From: Geothermovivens sp964644845
GTDB lineage: Bacteria > Zhuqueibacterota > Zhuqueibacteria > Oleimicrobiales > Geothermoviventaceae
Assembly (NCBI GenBank): GCA_964644845.1
Contig: CAZXXS010000097.1
Location: forward strand, 1 to 64,000
DNA: 64,000 bases
Reading direction: 5' to 3'
Part shown: positions 42,251 through 52,838 of the stretch, piece by piece
How the letters are laid out: each line of letters starts with the position of its first letter
Position numbering within the stretch: position 1 is the stretch's first letter
Translations under genes and position numbers: made by a program
Notes under the pieces: generated by a model
What the model was told of the DNA's origin: nothing
The model's database searches: none
What the model saw: only the letters and a program-made list of their open reading frames with translations

Positions 42251-42628
42251 TCATGCTTCGATGAAGCGTGCCAGCCTTTCTCGGAGTTTTTCTGGCGTAA
42301 ATGGTTTGGAAATGAACTCGTCCGCGCCCGCTTTCACAGCTTCGCGCATCATGTGCTCGGAGCCCTCACTGCTGATCACAACGATGGGCACCCGCTTGGA
42401 CAAATCCATTTCGCGTACCTTCCGGATGAACTCGAGGCCGTCCATTTCCGGCATGTTGATGTCGCTGAGGATCAGGTCAACATCATCTTTGGAAAGGTGG
42501 TACAGCGCCTCGAATCCGTGGCGCGCTTCGTAACATTTCTCGACGTCGACCCCAGCCATGCGCAGATTTCGGAGAATGATCTTGCGCATGACGTCTGAGT
42601 CGTCTGCGACCAGAACTTTCAAGGCCAT
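42251..42628 (-). CDS. cheY: CheY-type single-domain response regulator
   Basis: 125 residues from ATG 42628, with GGAGGAGG upstream. All receiver residues are present: Asp9/Asp10, phospho-acceptor Asp56 (LILSDINMPEMDG), Ser86 and Lys108 (FISKPF). It overlaps the end of cheB by ten bases. In a pilus cluster it more likely signals to the pilus motor or other outputs than to a flagellar switch; no flagellar gene is in the window. Two phosphatase-like genes follow. Confidence 0.9.
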   Translation of the reverse strand: MALKVLVADDSDVMRKIILRNLRMAGVDVEKCYEARHGFEALYHLSKDDVDLILSDINMPEMDGLEFIRKVREMDLSKRVPIVVISSEGSEHMMREAVKAGADEFISKPFTPEKLRERLARFIEA

Positions 42629-43698
42629 TTTACCTCCTCCAAATGGCAACCGACGACGTCGATGATGGCCTCGTGGATTTTCTGCAGCGGCAGTTGCATG
42701 TCTACCACGCCGGACTCGGCACAGGCCCGCGGCATGCCGTACACCACGGACGTCATGCGGTCCTGGGCAATCGTGACCCCGCCGGCTCGCTTCACGGCGG
42801 CCATGCCTTCCTTCCCATCCGATCCCATTCCAGTGAGCACAACGCCGAGAATCGGCCCCGGGTACACCTCCGTAGCGGAACGCATCGTAACGTCCACCGA
42901 CGGGGCGTAGAGGTAACGCTGCGCCGAATTGGCAATTACCTGCAAAACGGGTAGGCTACCCCGGGCGGAGCTTCGCACCAGCATTTGCATTCCACCTGGC
43001 GCCACGTAAGCGTGTCCTGGCAGAATGGTGTCGCCGCTGGCCGCTTCCACAACTTTCAGTGGCGAGAGCTTGTCCAGGCGGGCGGCAAAGGCCGTGGTGA
43101 ACACAGCTGGCATGTGCTGGACAATCAGAATGCCAAGCGGAAAATCGTCCGGCAAGTTGCTCAGAACTTGGGTCAGGGCCCGAGGACCGCCCGTGGAGGC
43201 TCCGATGACAACGACCTCCCGCTGCGGATCCCGCCGGAAGGGGACTCTGGGTTTCTCCCAGCGGGCCGGCTGTGGGGGCGAAGTTTCGTCTGTGTGGGCG
43301 TGGCTAGCCGCGAGGCGAATTTTGTCCAGTAGGTCGTGCCGGAAGCGAGGGCCAAGGCCTTCGGACTTGGCGATGTAATCGAATGCACCCAGCTCCAGCG
43401 CGTCCAGGGTTACTTGCGCGCCCTCGTGGGTTGCTGAACTCACCATGATCACCGCTGGCCGCGACTTGGGGTCTAACCGCCGCAGCACCTCAATGCCGTC
43501 GACTTTGGGCATGTGAACATCCAACGTGACAACATCTGGCCGGAGCTCGTCGATCATTTCCAGAGCCTGTTCGCCGTTCGTTGCGGTGCCAACGACGGTG
43601 ATGTCCTTTTCCGGCTCGAGGAGGCGTCTCAGGCTCAGACGCATCACCAGCGAATCGTCCACCAGCAGTACGCGAATTTTCGAGGTCTTTCCGCTCAT
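42619..43698 (-). CDS. cheB: Chemotaxis response regulator / methylesterase
   Basis: 359 residues. The receiver domain (~8-125) has Asp60 (VVTLDVHMPKVDG). The CheB methylesterase domain (~160-355) has catalytic Ser168 (IGASTGGP), His195 (VQHMP) and Asp294 (GMGSDG). It removes methyl groups from, or deamidates, chemoreceptor glutamates. Start forms an ATGA overlap with the HDOD gene, and its end overlaps cheY. Receptors and the CheA kinase are not encoded in the window, so the protein must act on receptors elsewhere or on unusual targets. Confidence 0.95.
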   Translation of the reverse strand: MSGKTSKIRVLLVDDSLVMRLSLRRLLEPEKDITVVGTATNGEQALEMIDELRPDVVTLDVHMPKVDGIEVLRRLDPKSRPAVIMVSSATHEGAQVTLDALELGAFDYIAKSEGLGPRFRHDLLDKIRLAASHAHTDETSPPQPARWEKPRVPFRRDPQREVVVIGASTGGPRALTQVLSNLPDDFPLGILIVQHMPAVFTTAFAARLDKLSPLKVVEAASGDTILPGHAYVAPGGMQMLVRSSARGSLPVLQVIANSAQRYLYAPSVDVTMRSATEVYPGPILGVVLTGMGSDGKEGMAAVKRAGGVTIAQDRMTSVVYGMPRACAESGVVDMQLPLQKIHEAIIDVVGCHLEEVKWP

Positions 43699-44624
43699 GC
43701 GGGGGTTCCTGTACGCTCCATTTCGAAGACAGTTTTCACCAGCTGGCGCACCTCTTCGGCCCTGGCGCTGAGATCGAAGAGAAAGCGTTCCCAGTCGACT
43801 GAACGCATCTCGTGTTGCCTGCTCTGCAAAATCCGCCAGGCTGGATGGACCTGTACCACCGTACTCCAGTACTCAGGTACGCCGTAACCGAGGCGGATGG
43901 ACCGGCAAAACATGTCGGCCAGAGAAACGATGGAAGCCAACTCGGGATCGGCTGTTTCTGTGTTTGGATCGTGGTGCCAGAGCATCACATCCCTCAGCTC
44001 CGCACTGAAGTTCCACTTGCCTGCCAGCCAGCCACCGAAAGCCGTGTGGTCCAGGCCAAGAACGCGGTTTTCGGCGTACTGAAGCGAGGTTTTCTGCGCC
44101 TCCAAAAGCGCCAGAATTCGATCCATCGCATCCGGCAGGTACTGCGAAATGAGCACGATGCCCAGGTCGTGCACCAGACCGGCCAGGTACGCGTTGTCCG
44201 GATCCTTGTACTTGAGGCGTGAAGCGATGTCGTTGCTGACCACTCCGACCGCGAAACTGTGTTCCCAAAAACGACGCGGGTTGATCGTCTTGTTCTTCCA
44301 CCGAAACGTACCGATTAGTGTGGTCGTGAGAACAAGATTCCTGAGAGCTCGGAAACCAAGAAACACGATGGCTTCGCGAAGGTTGGTAATTTCTCGGTGT
44401 TTGGCGAAAAAGGAGGAATTGGCCAGCCGGATCACATGCGCCGTGAGGACCTGGTCCTTCAAAACGAGCTCGGCAACATCCTGGATCTTCGCCTCCGGGT
44501 CAGAGAGGAGCTGGTTCAGCTTCGAGATCAATTCGGGCAGGGTCGGTAGCGACCTCACGTCGCCGAGCAGCTCTTCAACCTTCGCGAGTTCTTGGTCAAC
44601 TGCTCTCATCGTTTCAGGCCTCAC
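43695..44624 (-). CDS. HDOD-domain protein (first)
   Basis: 309 residues from GTG 44624, whose start forms a GTGA overlap with cheR. ATG 44609 is an alternative. The HDOD domain covers ~20-225: LPTLPELISKLNQLLSD, LTAHVIRLANSSFFAKHREITNLREAIVFLGFRALRNLVL, LAGLVHDLGIVLIS, LDHTAFGGWLAGKWN. A short helical C-terminal region follows. HDOD proteins are catalytically inactive relatives of HD hydrolases that act as signalling scaffolds, often near chemotaxis and c-di-GMP systems. One HD pair (HDLG) is still present. It sits between cheR and cheB, both overlapped, so it is a core member of the module. Confidence 0.88.
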   Translation of the reverse strand: MRPETMRAVDQELAKVEELLGDVRSLPTLPELISKLNQLLSDPEAKIQDVAELVLKDQVLTAHVIRLANSSFFAKHREITNLREAIVFLGFRALRNLVLTTTLIGTFRWKNKTINPRRFWEHSFAVGVVSNDIASRLKYKDPDNAYLAGLVHDLGIVLISQYLPDAMDRILALLEAQKTSLQYAENRVLGLDHTAFGGWLAGKWNFSAELRDVMLWHHDPNTETADPELASIVSLADMFCRSIRLGYGVPEYWSTVVQVHPAWRILQSRQHEMRSVDWERFLFDLSARAEEVRQLVKTVFEMERTGTPA

Positions 44625-45511
44625 GCCTTTGTCTTCTTGTAGGCCATCCCTCCCGGGAAATGGACCATTTTGAACTGGTCGTTCACCCCAAAAAGCGATT
44701 CCGAATGGCCGATGAACAGCAGCCCTTCGTCGAGCAGCGCGTTGTAGAAGTGCTGGATGGTGTGTTTCTTCGCTGCCAGATCGAAGTAGATCAGAACGTT
44801 GCGGCAGAAAATGATGTCGAACCCTTTCATGAACAGGATGGCCATCTCGTCGATCAAGTTCATGTTCTTGAATTCCACCATGCGGCGGATGGCCGGGTCC
44901 AGCTCGAAACGACCGTCGCCAAGATTCTTGAAGTAGCGTGAGATCATGTGGGGCGGCGTGTTCCGAAAAGAGTAGCGGGTGTAAATGCCCTGGCGCGCCT
45001 TGTCCAGCACGGTCTGATTGATGTCAGTGCCGAGGATCTGAATTTGCCAGCCCTGGAGAAGTGTCGCCTTCAACTCGTGCACCACAATTGCGATGGAGTA
45101 TGGCTCCTCCCCGGAGGAACAACCGGCGCTCCAGATCTTGAGCCGTTTGAAGCCGATGGAGCCCTTGCGGTTCGCGATTTCGGGGAGAAAAATGTGGCGC
45201 AAGGCGTCGAACTGGGGTTGGTTCCGGAAAAAGCTCGTTTCGTTGATGGTCACTTCGTTCAGGAGTGCTTGCAACTCCTGACGACGGACATCAGGCCGTG
45301 TGAGGTAGCGGTAGTACTCTTCGAAACTCTGGATGCCCAGGGCTTCCATCCGACGCTTGCAACGGCTTTCAAGAAAGAAACGCCTGTGCTCCGGAAAGTA
45401 CATGCCGCTGGCCTTGTAGATGTAATCCCGGATCTGCCAGATGGATCTGGATTCCCTGTCCGTCGACGTGGTCGTTGCGCTGGTCGCGAATTCCGTACCT
45501 GTGAGAGCCAC
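44621..45511 (-). CDS. cheR: Chemotaxis protein methyltransferase
   Basis: 296 residues from GTG 45511. N-terminal helical CheR domain (RDYIYKASGMYFPEHRRFFLESRCKRRM), then the SAM-dependent fold: TINETSFFRN, KIWSAGCSSGEEPYSIA (SAM-binding), LGTDINQTVLDKARQG, and DIIFCRNVLIYF. It methylates glutamate residues of chemoreceptors, opposing CheB. A Ser/Thr-rich N-terminal tail of ~22 residues looks disordered. It starts 49 bases after the NtrC-type regulator gene and is coupled to the HDOD gene. Confidence 0.95.
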   Translation of the reverse strand: MALTGTEFATSATTTSTDRESRSIWQIRDYIYKASGMYFPEHRRFFLESRCKRRMEALGIQSFEEYYRYLTRPDVRRQELQALLNEVTINETSFFRNQPQFDALRHIFLPEIANRKGSIGFKRLKIWSAGCSSGEEPYSIAIVVHELKATLLQGWQIQILGTDINQTVLDKARQGIYTRYSFRNTPPHMISRYFKNLGDGRFELDPAIRRMVEFKNMNLIDEMAILFMKGFDIIFCRNVLIYFDLAAKKHTIQHFYNALLDEGLLFIGHSESLFGVNDQFKMVHFPGGMAYKKTKA

Positions 45512-45559
45512 GGGCCGTCTGTCTCCTTTAGTCGGAACAGAGAGAGTGTGTAACAGCCC

Positions 45560-47023
<1,464 letters not shown>

Positions 47024-47156
47024 TTGGCTCCTGTGGTGTTCGTCTGTGGCTTCCTGCGTACGGTCACTCGACACGGAGCCTCGCTTCACCCTCCCGGATT
47101 TTTGTCCCCAACGCTTGGTCACAACGCCATGCGGGCGCCGTCTGTGACGCTGCGCT

Positions 47157-48848
47157 TCAGTCGATTTGTGTTACTCGCAGTACCTCCTCTACGGTTGTCA
47201 GGCCCTGAAGCACTTTCCTCAATCCTGCCTCACGGAGCGTTCGCATGCCATTTTTCCTGGCAGCAGCCTGGATGGCGGTTGCGGGCGCCTTCTGCAGTAC
47301 GAGTTCGCGGATCTGGTCGTTTGTGAGCAAGACCTCGTAGATGCCAATTCTACCCCGATAACCCGTTTGTTTGCAGGCGGTGCAGCCTTTGCCCCGGTGA
47401 AAGGTGTAGTTGCCGTCGGGCGGTAAGCCAAGGCTGGTCACAAGGGTTTCAGATGGTTGGAACGGTTCGGAACAATTCGAGCAGATTTTGCGCACCAGAC
47501 GCTGGGCGATGACGCCGACGACCGACGACGACACCAGGTACGGCTCGATCCCCATGTCGATCAGCCGTGTCATGGCTCCGGCGGAGTCGTTTGTGTGCAG
47601 CGTGGACAGGACCAGGTGCCCTGTGAGTGCGGCGTGGATGGCGATCTCGGCTGTTTCGCGATCACGGATTTCACCCACCAGTACTACGTCCGGGTCCTGG
47701 CGCAGGATGCTGCGGAGCCCGTTGGCAAATGTAAGGCCGATCTTGGGATTCACCTGCGACTGTGTGATGCCTTCAAGCTCGTACTCGACCGGATCTTCGA
47801 GTGTGACAATGTTCAGGGCCTCACGATCGAGCTCCTGCAGGGCGCTGTACAGGGTGGTCGTCTTTCCGCTGCCCGTCGGGCCAGTCACAAGCACAATGCC
47901 GTGTGCTTTGCCCAGCAACTGGCGCACTTTTTGTAGTTCGTCTGGTTCAAGGCCCAGTTGTTCGAGCGAGACGTTCTCTTTCCGGTCCAGGATTCGTAGA
48001 ACGACTTTTTCGCCGTAAGTGCTTGGGAGCGTGGACACGCGAAAATCTACACGTCGGCCGTCCATCAGCAAGCGAAAGCGTCCGTCCTGAGGCAAACGCC
48101 TTTCGGCGATGTTGAGGTCAGCAAGAATCTTGAGGCGCGACACAAGGGCAAGCTGAGCGGTTTTGGGGGCGCTGTGTACCTGGTGCAGAACGCCGTCCAC
48201 GCGGTAGCGCACGCGCACGCGATCCTCCATCGGCTCGATGTGAATGTCGCTGGCTCCCTCGTGCACAGCCTGTTCGAGAATGGAGTTCACCAGTTTTACG
48301 ATGGGCCCTTCCTCGGCCTCGCGCCGCAGGGCCTGTTCGCTGAGCTGCTCGTCGTGACCATTGCCGCCGAGCTCGGACGTTTCGCCGAGGCTTTGGATGG
48401 CTTCGGCCACGCTACTGCTGCCGTAGTAGTGCTCGATGGCTTCCCGGATTTCCTCTTCCGAACAGACCACGGGCAGAATCTTCATGCCCGTGGCTCGACT
48501 CAGGGCATCGATGGCCAGTACGTCCAACGGGTTGGCCATCGCCACGGTCAGGTCGTTTTCAATGGCAAAAAGCGGCACCACCTGGTAGGTGCGGGCCAAT
48601 TCCTCGGGCACCAGTTTGATGACCTTTGGGTCTACCTGGTAATTCCGTAACGACACGTACTGTACCCCCAGCTGCTCGCTGAGCGCTTTGATCAATTCCT
48701 CCTCGCCGATGAAACCCAAGTCGATCAGCGAGCGCCCGAGCAACTTACCCGCTTTTTGCTGATGTTTGAGCGCTTTCTTGAGCTGCTCTTCGGTGATGAG
48801 CCCCTGCTCAACCAGAAAATCACCGAGGAGAACGTTTTTCTTTCCCAA
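47157..48848 (-). CDS. pilB: Type IV pilus assembly ATPase, copy 1
   Basis: 563 residues from TTG 48848, with GGGAGG upstream. N-terminal MshEN-type regions (LLGDFLVEQGLITEEQLKKAL, ~5-150) can bind cyclic di-GMP in this family. The C-terminal ATPase domain has Walker A GPTGSGKTTT (323-332), the Asp box (DPDVVLVGEIRDRETA), His box (STLHTND) and a zinc site (Cys456, 459, 489, 492). It powers pilus extension at the platform protein PilC. A second homolog is encoded 2.3 kb upstream. No PilT retraction ATPase is in the window. Confidence 0.95.
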   Translation of the reverse strand: MGKKNVLLGDFLVEQGLITEEQLKKALKHQQKAGKLLGRSLIDLGFIGEEELIKALSEQLGVQYVSLRNYQVDPKVIKLVPEELARTYQVVPLFAIENDLTVAMANPLDVLAIDALSRATGMKILPVVCSEEEIREAIEHYYGSSSVAEAIQSLGETSELGGNGHDEQLSEQALRREAEEGPIVKLVNSILEQAVHEGASDIHIEPMEDRVRVRYRVDGVLHQVHSAPKTAQLALVSRLKILADLNIAERRLPQDGRFRLLMDGRRVDFRVSTLPSTYGEKVVLRILDRKENVSLEQLGLEPDELQKVRQLLGKAHGIVLVTGPTGSGKTTTLYSALQELDREALNIVTLEDPVEYELEGITQSQVNPKIGLTFANGLRSILRQDPDVVLVGEIRDRETAEIAIHAALTGHLVLSTLHTNDSAGAMTRLIDMGIEPYLVSSSVVGVIAQRLVRKICSNCSEPFQPSETLVTSLGLPPDGNYTFHRGKGCTACKQTGYRGRIGIYEVLLTNDQIRELVLQKAPATAIQAAARKNGMRTLREAGLRKVLQGLTTVEEVLRVTQID

Positions 48849-48928
48849 GGTTCCGCCTCCCTGCTTGCGCTACCAAGGACTGGCTGATTCCACCCTTCCT
48901 GCGTCTGCGCGCTGGTTCCGTGGTTGTT

Positions 48929-49321
48929 TTAGCTGACGGGTGTGTCGGTCGGTGTTCGCGCTCTCAACAGCCCGTCGATGACAGCCAACAGCCTGCGGTG
49001 ATCGATGGGCTTGGTGAGGTAGACGTCCGCACCAACGCTGAGCCCAATGTTGCGGTCCTTCGGCGTGGCCTTGCCCGTCAGCATGATGATCGGGATGTGA
49101 GCGTAGCGGTCGTCAAACTTGAGCAACCTGCAAATGTGAAATCCGTCCAGCTTGGGCAACATGAGGTCCAGAATGATGACATCGGGCGAGACTTCGCGCG
49201 CCTTGCGCAGACCGGCGTCGCCGTCATCCGCTGTGATGACCTCGTGGCCCGCGCTGCGGAGTCTGAGTGCCAGGGCCAGCTGTGTTTCCGGGTGATCCTC
49301 GACAACGAGAATTTTGGCCAT
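48929..49321 (-). CDS. Single-domain response regulator between the two PilB genes
   Basis: 130 residues from ATG 49321. An upstream in-frame start lacks a binding site and would encode a long basic leader. Receiver with KILVVEDHPE, acceptor Asp (VIILDLMLPKLDG), HIPIIMLTGKAT and YLTKPID. The HICRLLKFDDRYAHIPI segment is very like that of the receiver at 52.3 kb (KVCRFLKFDQRYKDIPV), so the two are paralogs. Without an output domain it likely acts by protein contact, possibly on the adjacent pilus ATPases or on the NtrC-type regulator. Confidence 0.88.
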   Translation of the reverse strand: MAKILVVEDHPETQLALALRLRSAGHEVITADDGDAGLRKAREVSPDVIILDLMLPKLDGFHICRLLKFDDRYAHIPIIMLTGKATPKDRNIGLSVGADVYLTKPIDHRRLLAVIDGLLRARTPTDTPVS

Positions 49322-49462
49322 GTTCAACACCCCTTCGCCTGTTGGTACCCTTCGCGGAATCGTGTGTCTTACCGACGACAAACGTTCCATCGGGCAGCTC
49401 TCGCAAGCGAGCCTCTGCCCGGAGTTCGAAAGTTTCGATCGTTTTATCGGCAGCTTGCCGGA

Positions 49463-51181
49463 TTATTCGAGATTTGTGACGCGAGCCACCTCTTCCAGCG
49501 TGGTGATGCCTTTGGCAACCTTGAAAAGACCGTCCTGCCGCAAGGTGCGCATCCCGGAACGAATGGCCACCTTCCGAAGCTCCTCAGCCGAAGCCCTTTT
49601 CAAAGTGAGCTCCCGAAGCTGGTCGTTCATCACCATCACCTCGTAAATGCCGAGACGGCCCTTGTAGCCTGTGTTCTTGCACTGAGAACAGCCCTCCGCC
49701 CGGTAAAAGGTGTAGGGGCTGTTCCTCGGTCTGATGTGGAACCGTTTCAGGACTTCTGGGCTTGGCTGGTAAGGCACACGACATTTTGTGCACAACTTTC
49801 GGACCAGACGTTGGGCAATCACGCCGATGGTTGCCGAAGCGGTCAAGAACGGTTCCACACCCATTTCCGTGAGGCGAGTGATGGCACCAGGCGCGTCGTT
49901 TGTGTGGAGCGTGGACAGCACCAGGTGGCCCGTCAGCGCCGCCTGCACGGCAATTTGTGCCGTTTCGGAGTCACGAATTTCCCCCACCATCACCACGTCT
50001 GGATCCTGACGAAGGATGGACCGTAACCCTGCCGCGAATGTCATGCCAGCTTTGGGGTTCACCTGAGATTGCCGTACCAGCGGCAGGCGGTACTCTACCG
50101 GATCCTCAATCGTGATGATGTTCTTGTCAATCGTGTTGATCGACTGCAGGGCTGAGTAGAGTGTGGTCGTCTTACCGCTTCCGGTTGGTCCGGTTACCAG
50201 GATGATGCCGTAGGAGCTGGACAGCATTTGTTTGACCTTCTCCAGCGTGTCCGGCAGGAACCCCAGTTCTTCCAGCCCGAAGCGGAGACTGCTTTTGTCC
50301 AGAATCCGCATCACGATGTTCTCGCCGTACACGGTGGGCAATGTGGACACGCGGATGTCGATTTCTTTGTTGTCCAGCCGCACCTGGAAGCGACCGTCCT
50401 GGGGCACGCGGGTTTCTGCGATGTCCATTTGTGCCAAGATCTTAATGCGCGAGGTGATGGCTGCCTGCAGGTTCTTGGGCGGCTGAAATGCTTCGTGCAA
50501 CATGCCGTCAATGCGGTAGCGCACCCGCAGGTGCTTTTCTTCCGGCTCGATGTGGATGTCACTGGCGCGGTCACGGATGGCCTGAGCGATCACAAGGTTG
50601 ACTAACTTGATGACCGGCGCTTCCTCAGCAATGGCTTTCAGCTGTTCGGCCGGGGATTCCTGCTGCTCTTTCTCAGGCTGTTCTTCGACAATTTCTTGAA
50701 GCACCTGGTCGAGCGAGTCGTCGATCACCGTGGGCAGTCCGTAGTACTCCTCGATGGCGGCCAGGATGTCGCTTTCAGACGCTACGGCCGGCTCGATCTC
50801 CAGATCCGTGAGCACGTGAAGGCGGTCGATGATGGTCACGTCCCCCGGCTCGGCCATGGCCACGGTTAGCACGTCGCCGATTCGGAACAAGGGGATGATG
50901 CGAAGCTCGCGCGCCATCTCGGCCGGAACCAGCTGCAGGGCGTCACGGTCGATGGCGTACTCGGACAGCTTGACGTAGGGAATCTCCAGCACCTCTGCAA
51001 CAGCTTGCAGGACCTGCTCTTCCGGTACCTGGCCGAGGCGTTGAAGAAGCCGCGTTAATGGCTCCCCCGATTCGTGGTACTCGCGCAGTATTTGCTCGGC
51101 CTGCTGTTGGCGTAGCAGACCGCGGCTGGTCAGGTAGTCCAGCAACTTGTGCGAAGAGGTTTTGAGAACGAAATCCGCCAA
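49463..51181 (-). CDS. pilB2: Type IV pilus assembly ATPase, copy 2
   Basis: 572 residues from TTG 51181, with AAGGGGATT upstream, only three bases after the HDOD gene. Same plan as copy 1: N-terminal MshEN-like region (~10-150), an acidic Glu/Gln-rich linker at ~160-185 absent from copy 1, and ATPase domain with GPTGSGKTTT (331-340), GEIRDSETA and STLHTND. The CxxC pairs (KLCTKCRVPY, GCSQCKNTGYKGR) are conserved. It may drive a second pilus/pseudopilus or form mixed hexamers, or be regulated separately through the receivers and HDOD proteins beside it. Confidence 0.93.
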   Translation of the reverse strand: MADFVLKTSSHKLLDYLTSRGLLRQQQAEQILREYHESGEPLTRLLQRLGQVPEEQVLQAVAEVLEIPYVKLSEYAIDRDALQLVPAEMARELRIIPLFRIGDVLTVAMAEPGDVTIIDRLHVLTDLEIEPAVASESDILAAIEEYYGLPTVIDDSLDQVLQEIVEEQPEKEQQESPAEQLKAIAEEAPVIKLVNLVIAQAIRDRASDIHIEPEEKHLRVRYRIDGMLHEAFQPPKNLQAAITSRIKILAQMDIAETRVPQDGRFQVRLDNKEIDIRVSTLPTVYGENIVMRILDKSSLRFGLEELGFLPDTLEKVKQMLSSSYGIILVTGPTGSGKTTTLYSALQSINTIDKNIITIEDPVEYRLPLVRQSQVNPKAGMTFAAGLRSILRQDPDVVMVGEIRDSETAQIAVQAALTGHLVLSTLHTNDAPGAITRLTEMGVEPFLTASATIGVIAQRLVRKLCTKCRVPYQPSPEVLKRFHIRPRNSPYTFYRAEGCSQCKNTGYKGRLGIYEVMVMNDQLRELTLKRASAEELRKVAIRSGMRTLRQDGLFKVAKGITTLEEVARVTNLE

Positions 51182-51184
51182 CGA

Positions 51185-52054
51185 CTAATCCCCTTCGAAA
51201 ATGGCAAACAGGTCCGGATTCTTGGCAAATTCCTGGCGCAGTTTGCCGAGAAGATCGGTGATTTGCTCTGGCCCTGCATCCAGCTCTTCAAGGGCTGCCT
51301 CATTGTACTCGATGGGGCCGTAATTGCCGCTGTGGCCAAGCTGGAGCTGCCGCACCACGGCGTCGGCAAGGTGCACCACGGAGACCAGGCGTGGCTCGCT
51401 TCGGATGATGGAGGGCTTGTGGTGCAGCGCCACGGCCTCCCCAAGACGAACTGGGAGCGACCACGACTCGCAGAGGTATTCGCCAACATCGCAATGGGAG
51501 GCACCAATCACGCGCCTTTCTGCTTCGTGGAGCGGCATTTTTTCTTTTTTGCTCAGGCTAAAACTGCGCACGAATTCATCGTGCAGGTACTGGTCGAGCA
51601 CCACTTTGCCGATGTCGTGAAGAATCCCCGCTGCGTAGGCGTCGTCGTGCACACCCAGACGCCAGTCCACACTGATGAAACGGGCGCTTGCGGCGACGGC
51701 CAGAGCGTGTTTCCAGAATTCCTTGCGGTTGAAGTCCTCATTCCCGGGACCGAAAGCTTTGATCACGGAAATGCTGAGCAACGCGTTCCTCACTGCACTG
51801 AAGCCGAGCATCACAATGGCCTGGCGCAGCGAAGTGATTCTGCTTGTGAAGCCGAAATAACTGGAATTCACCAACCTCAGAACCTTTGAAGCGATGCTCT
51901 GATCCGACTCGATGATTCTCGCAACGTCCGCTGCGGAGGTGTCGGGATCTCGCATCGTCTCTTCCACACGGTAGTACACAGATGGGAGGGTTGGGAGACT
52001 GCGAATCCGTTGAACAATGCGCCCCAGCTTCTCTGCAGCAGCCAGTGTTGGCAT
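51185..52054 (-). CDS. HDOD-domain protein (second)
   Basis: 289 residues from ATG 52054, with AAGGAGG upstream. The HDOD domain covers ~15-215: LPTLPSVYYRVEETM, SKVLRLVNSSYFGFTSRITSLRQAIVMLGFSAVRNALLS, YAAGILHDIGKVVLDQYL, ASHCDVGEYLCESW. The HDIGK motif is closer to a true HD phosphohydrolase than in the first HDOD protein, but the other metal ligands are not all there. It is translationally close-coupled to PilB copy 2, mirroring the HDOD-cheB arrangement. It is probably a scaffold or regulator of the motor. Confidence 0.88.
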   Translation of the reverse strand: MPTLAAAEKLGRIVQRIRSLPTLPSVYYRVEETMRDPDTSAADVARIIESDQSIASKVLRLVNSSYFGFTSRITSLRQAIVMLGFSAVRNALLSISVIKAFGPGNEDFNRKEFWKHALAVAASARFISVDWRLGVHDDAYAAGILHDIGKVVLDQYLHDEFVRSFSLSKKEKMPLHEAERRVIGASHCDVGEYLCESWSLPVRLGEAVALHHKPSIIRSEPRLVSVVHLADAVVRQLQLGHSGNYGPIEYNEAALEELDAGPEQITDLLGKLRQEFAKNPDLFAIFEGD

Positions 52055-52316
52055 CCGGGTACCTCCTTGCGTCTGTGCTCGTTCTGGTTGCAGTTCGTCC
52101 CTGATACCCCAACCCCGGTTCTATTTCCGAAGAGAAACTAATTTGCGTTGGCTACGTTGCCCTTCGCTCCTGGGGCAAGTTCGTAACGTCCCGTTTTTGC
52201 GACCGAAACCTTTCGCGAGTTGAGCCGCGTGCCGTGCGCGGCCAATCACTGGCCAGTTGTGCAACCCCAGCTGCTTCTCGTTTTGCACCCTTTTTTCGCG
52301 GCCGGTCGGCAGTTGG

Positions 52317-52754
52317 TCATTTCGCTTGCCCTTCAGCGGCCACGGCAGGTTTGGACAGATACTCGTCTATCTTTGCCATCAGTTGCTTGGGTTCGTACGG
52401 TTTTGTGAAGTACTCGTCTGCCCCCACGTTTTTGCCCAACTCCTGATCGCTTTTCTTTGTGCGCGACGTCAGAACGAAAACGGGAATGTCTTTGTAGCGT
52501 TGATCGAATTTCAGGAAGCGGCAAACCTTGTAGCCGTCCATCTTGGGCAACATGATGTCCAGAATAATCAACGACGGGTGCTTTTCCCGTGCCAGCTTCA
52601 GGCCCTCGAACCCGTCGTAAGCCACAAGTACTTTGTAGCCCGCTGCTTCGAGGCGCATTTTGAGAACCTCGACAATGTGTGGGTAGTCCTCAATGATCAA
52701 AATCGTCCTGGGTTCACCCGATTTTACAGCTGTTTTTCCTGAGGTATTTGGCAT
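52317..52754 (-). CDS. Single-domain response regulator upstream of HDOD-2
   Basis: 145 residues from ATG 52754. A GTG at 52796 is an alternative. Ribosome binding sites are weak for both. Receiver with TILIIEDYPHIVEVL, acceptor Asp (LIILDIMLPKMDG), VFVLTSRTKK and YFTKPYEP, and a short polar tail. Close relative of the receiver at 48.9 kb. It lies after the sensor kinase gene, the most likely phosphate donor in the window. Confidence 0.88.
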   Translation of the reverse strand: MPNTSGKTAVKSGEPRTILIIEDYPHIVEVLKMRLEAAGYKVLVAYDGFEGLKLAREKHPSLIILDIMLPKMDGYKVCRFLKFDQRYKDIPVFVLTSRTKKSDQELGKNVGADEYFTKPYEPKQLMAKIDEYLSKPAVAAEGQAK

Positions 52755-52838
52755 GTTGCTCTGTCCACGGAGTTTCGTGCTTGGCCGGTTGTCCACGCTG
52801 TTGCTCTCGCTGCCTCCATTTTTTTAATCTCGAACGTC

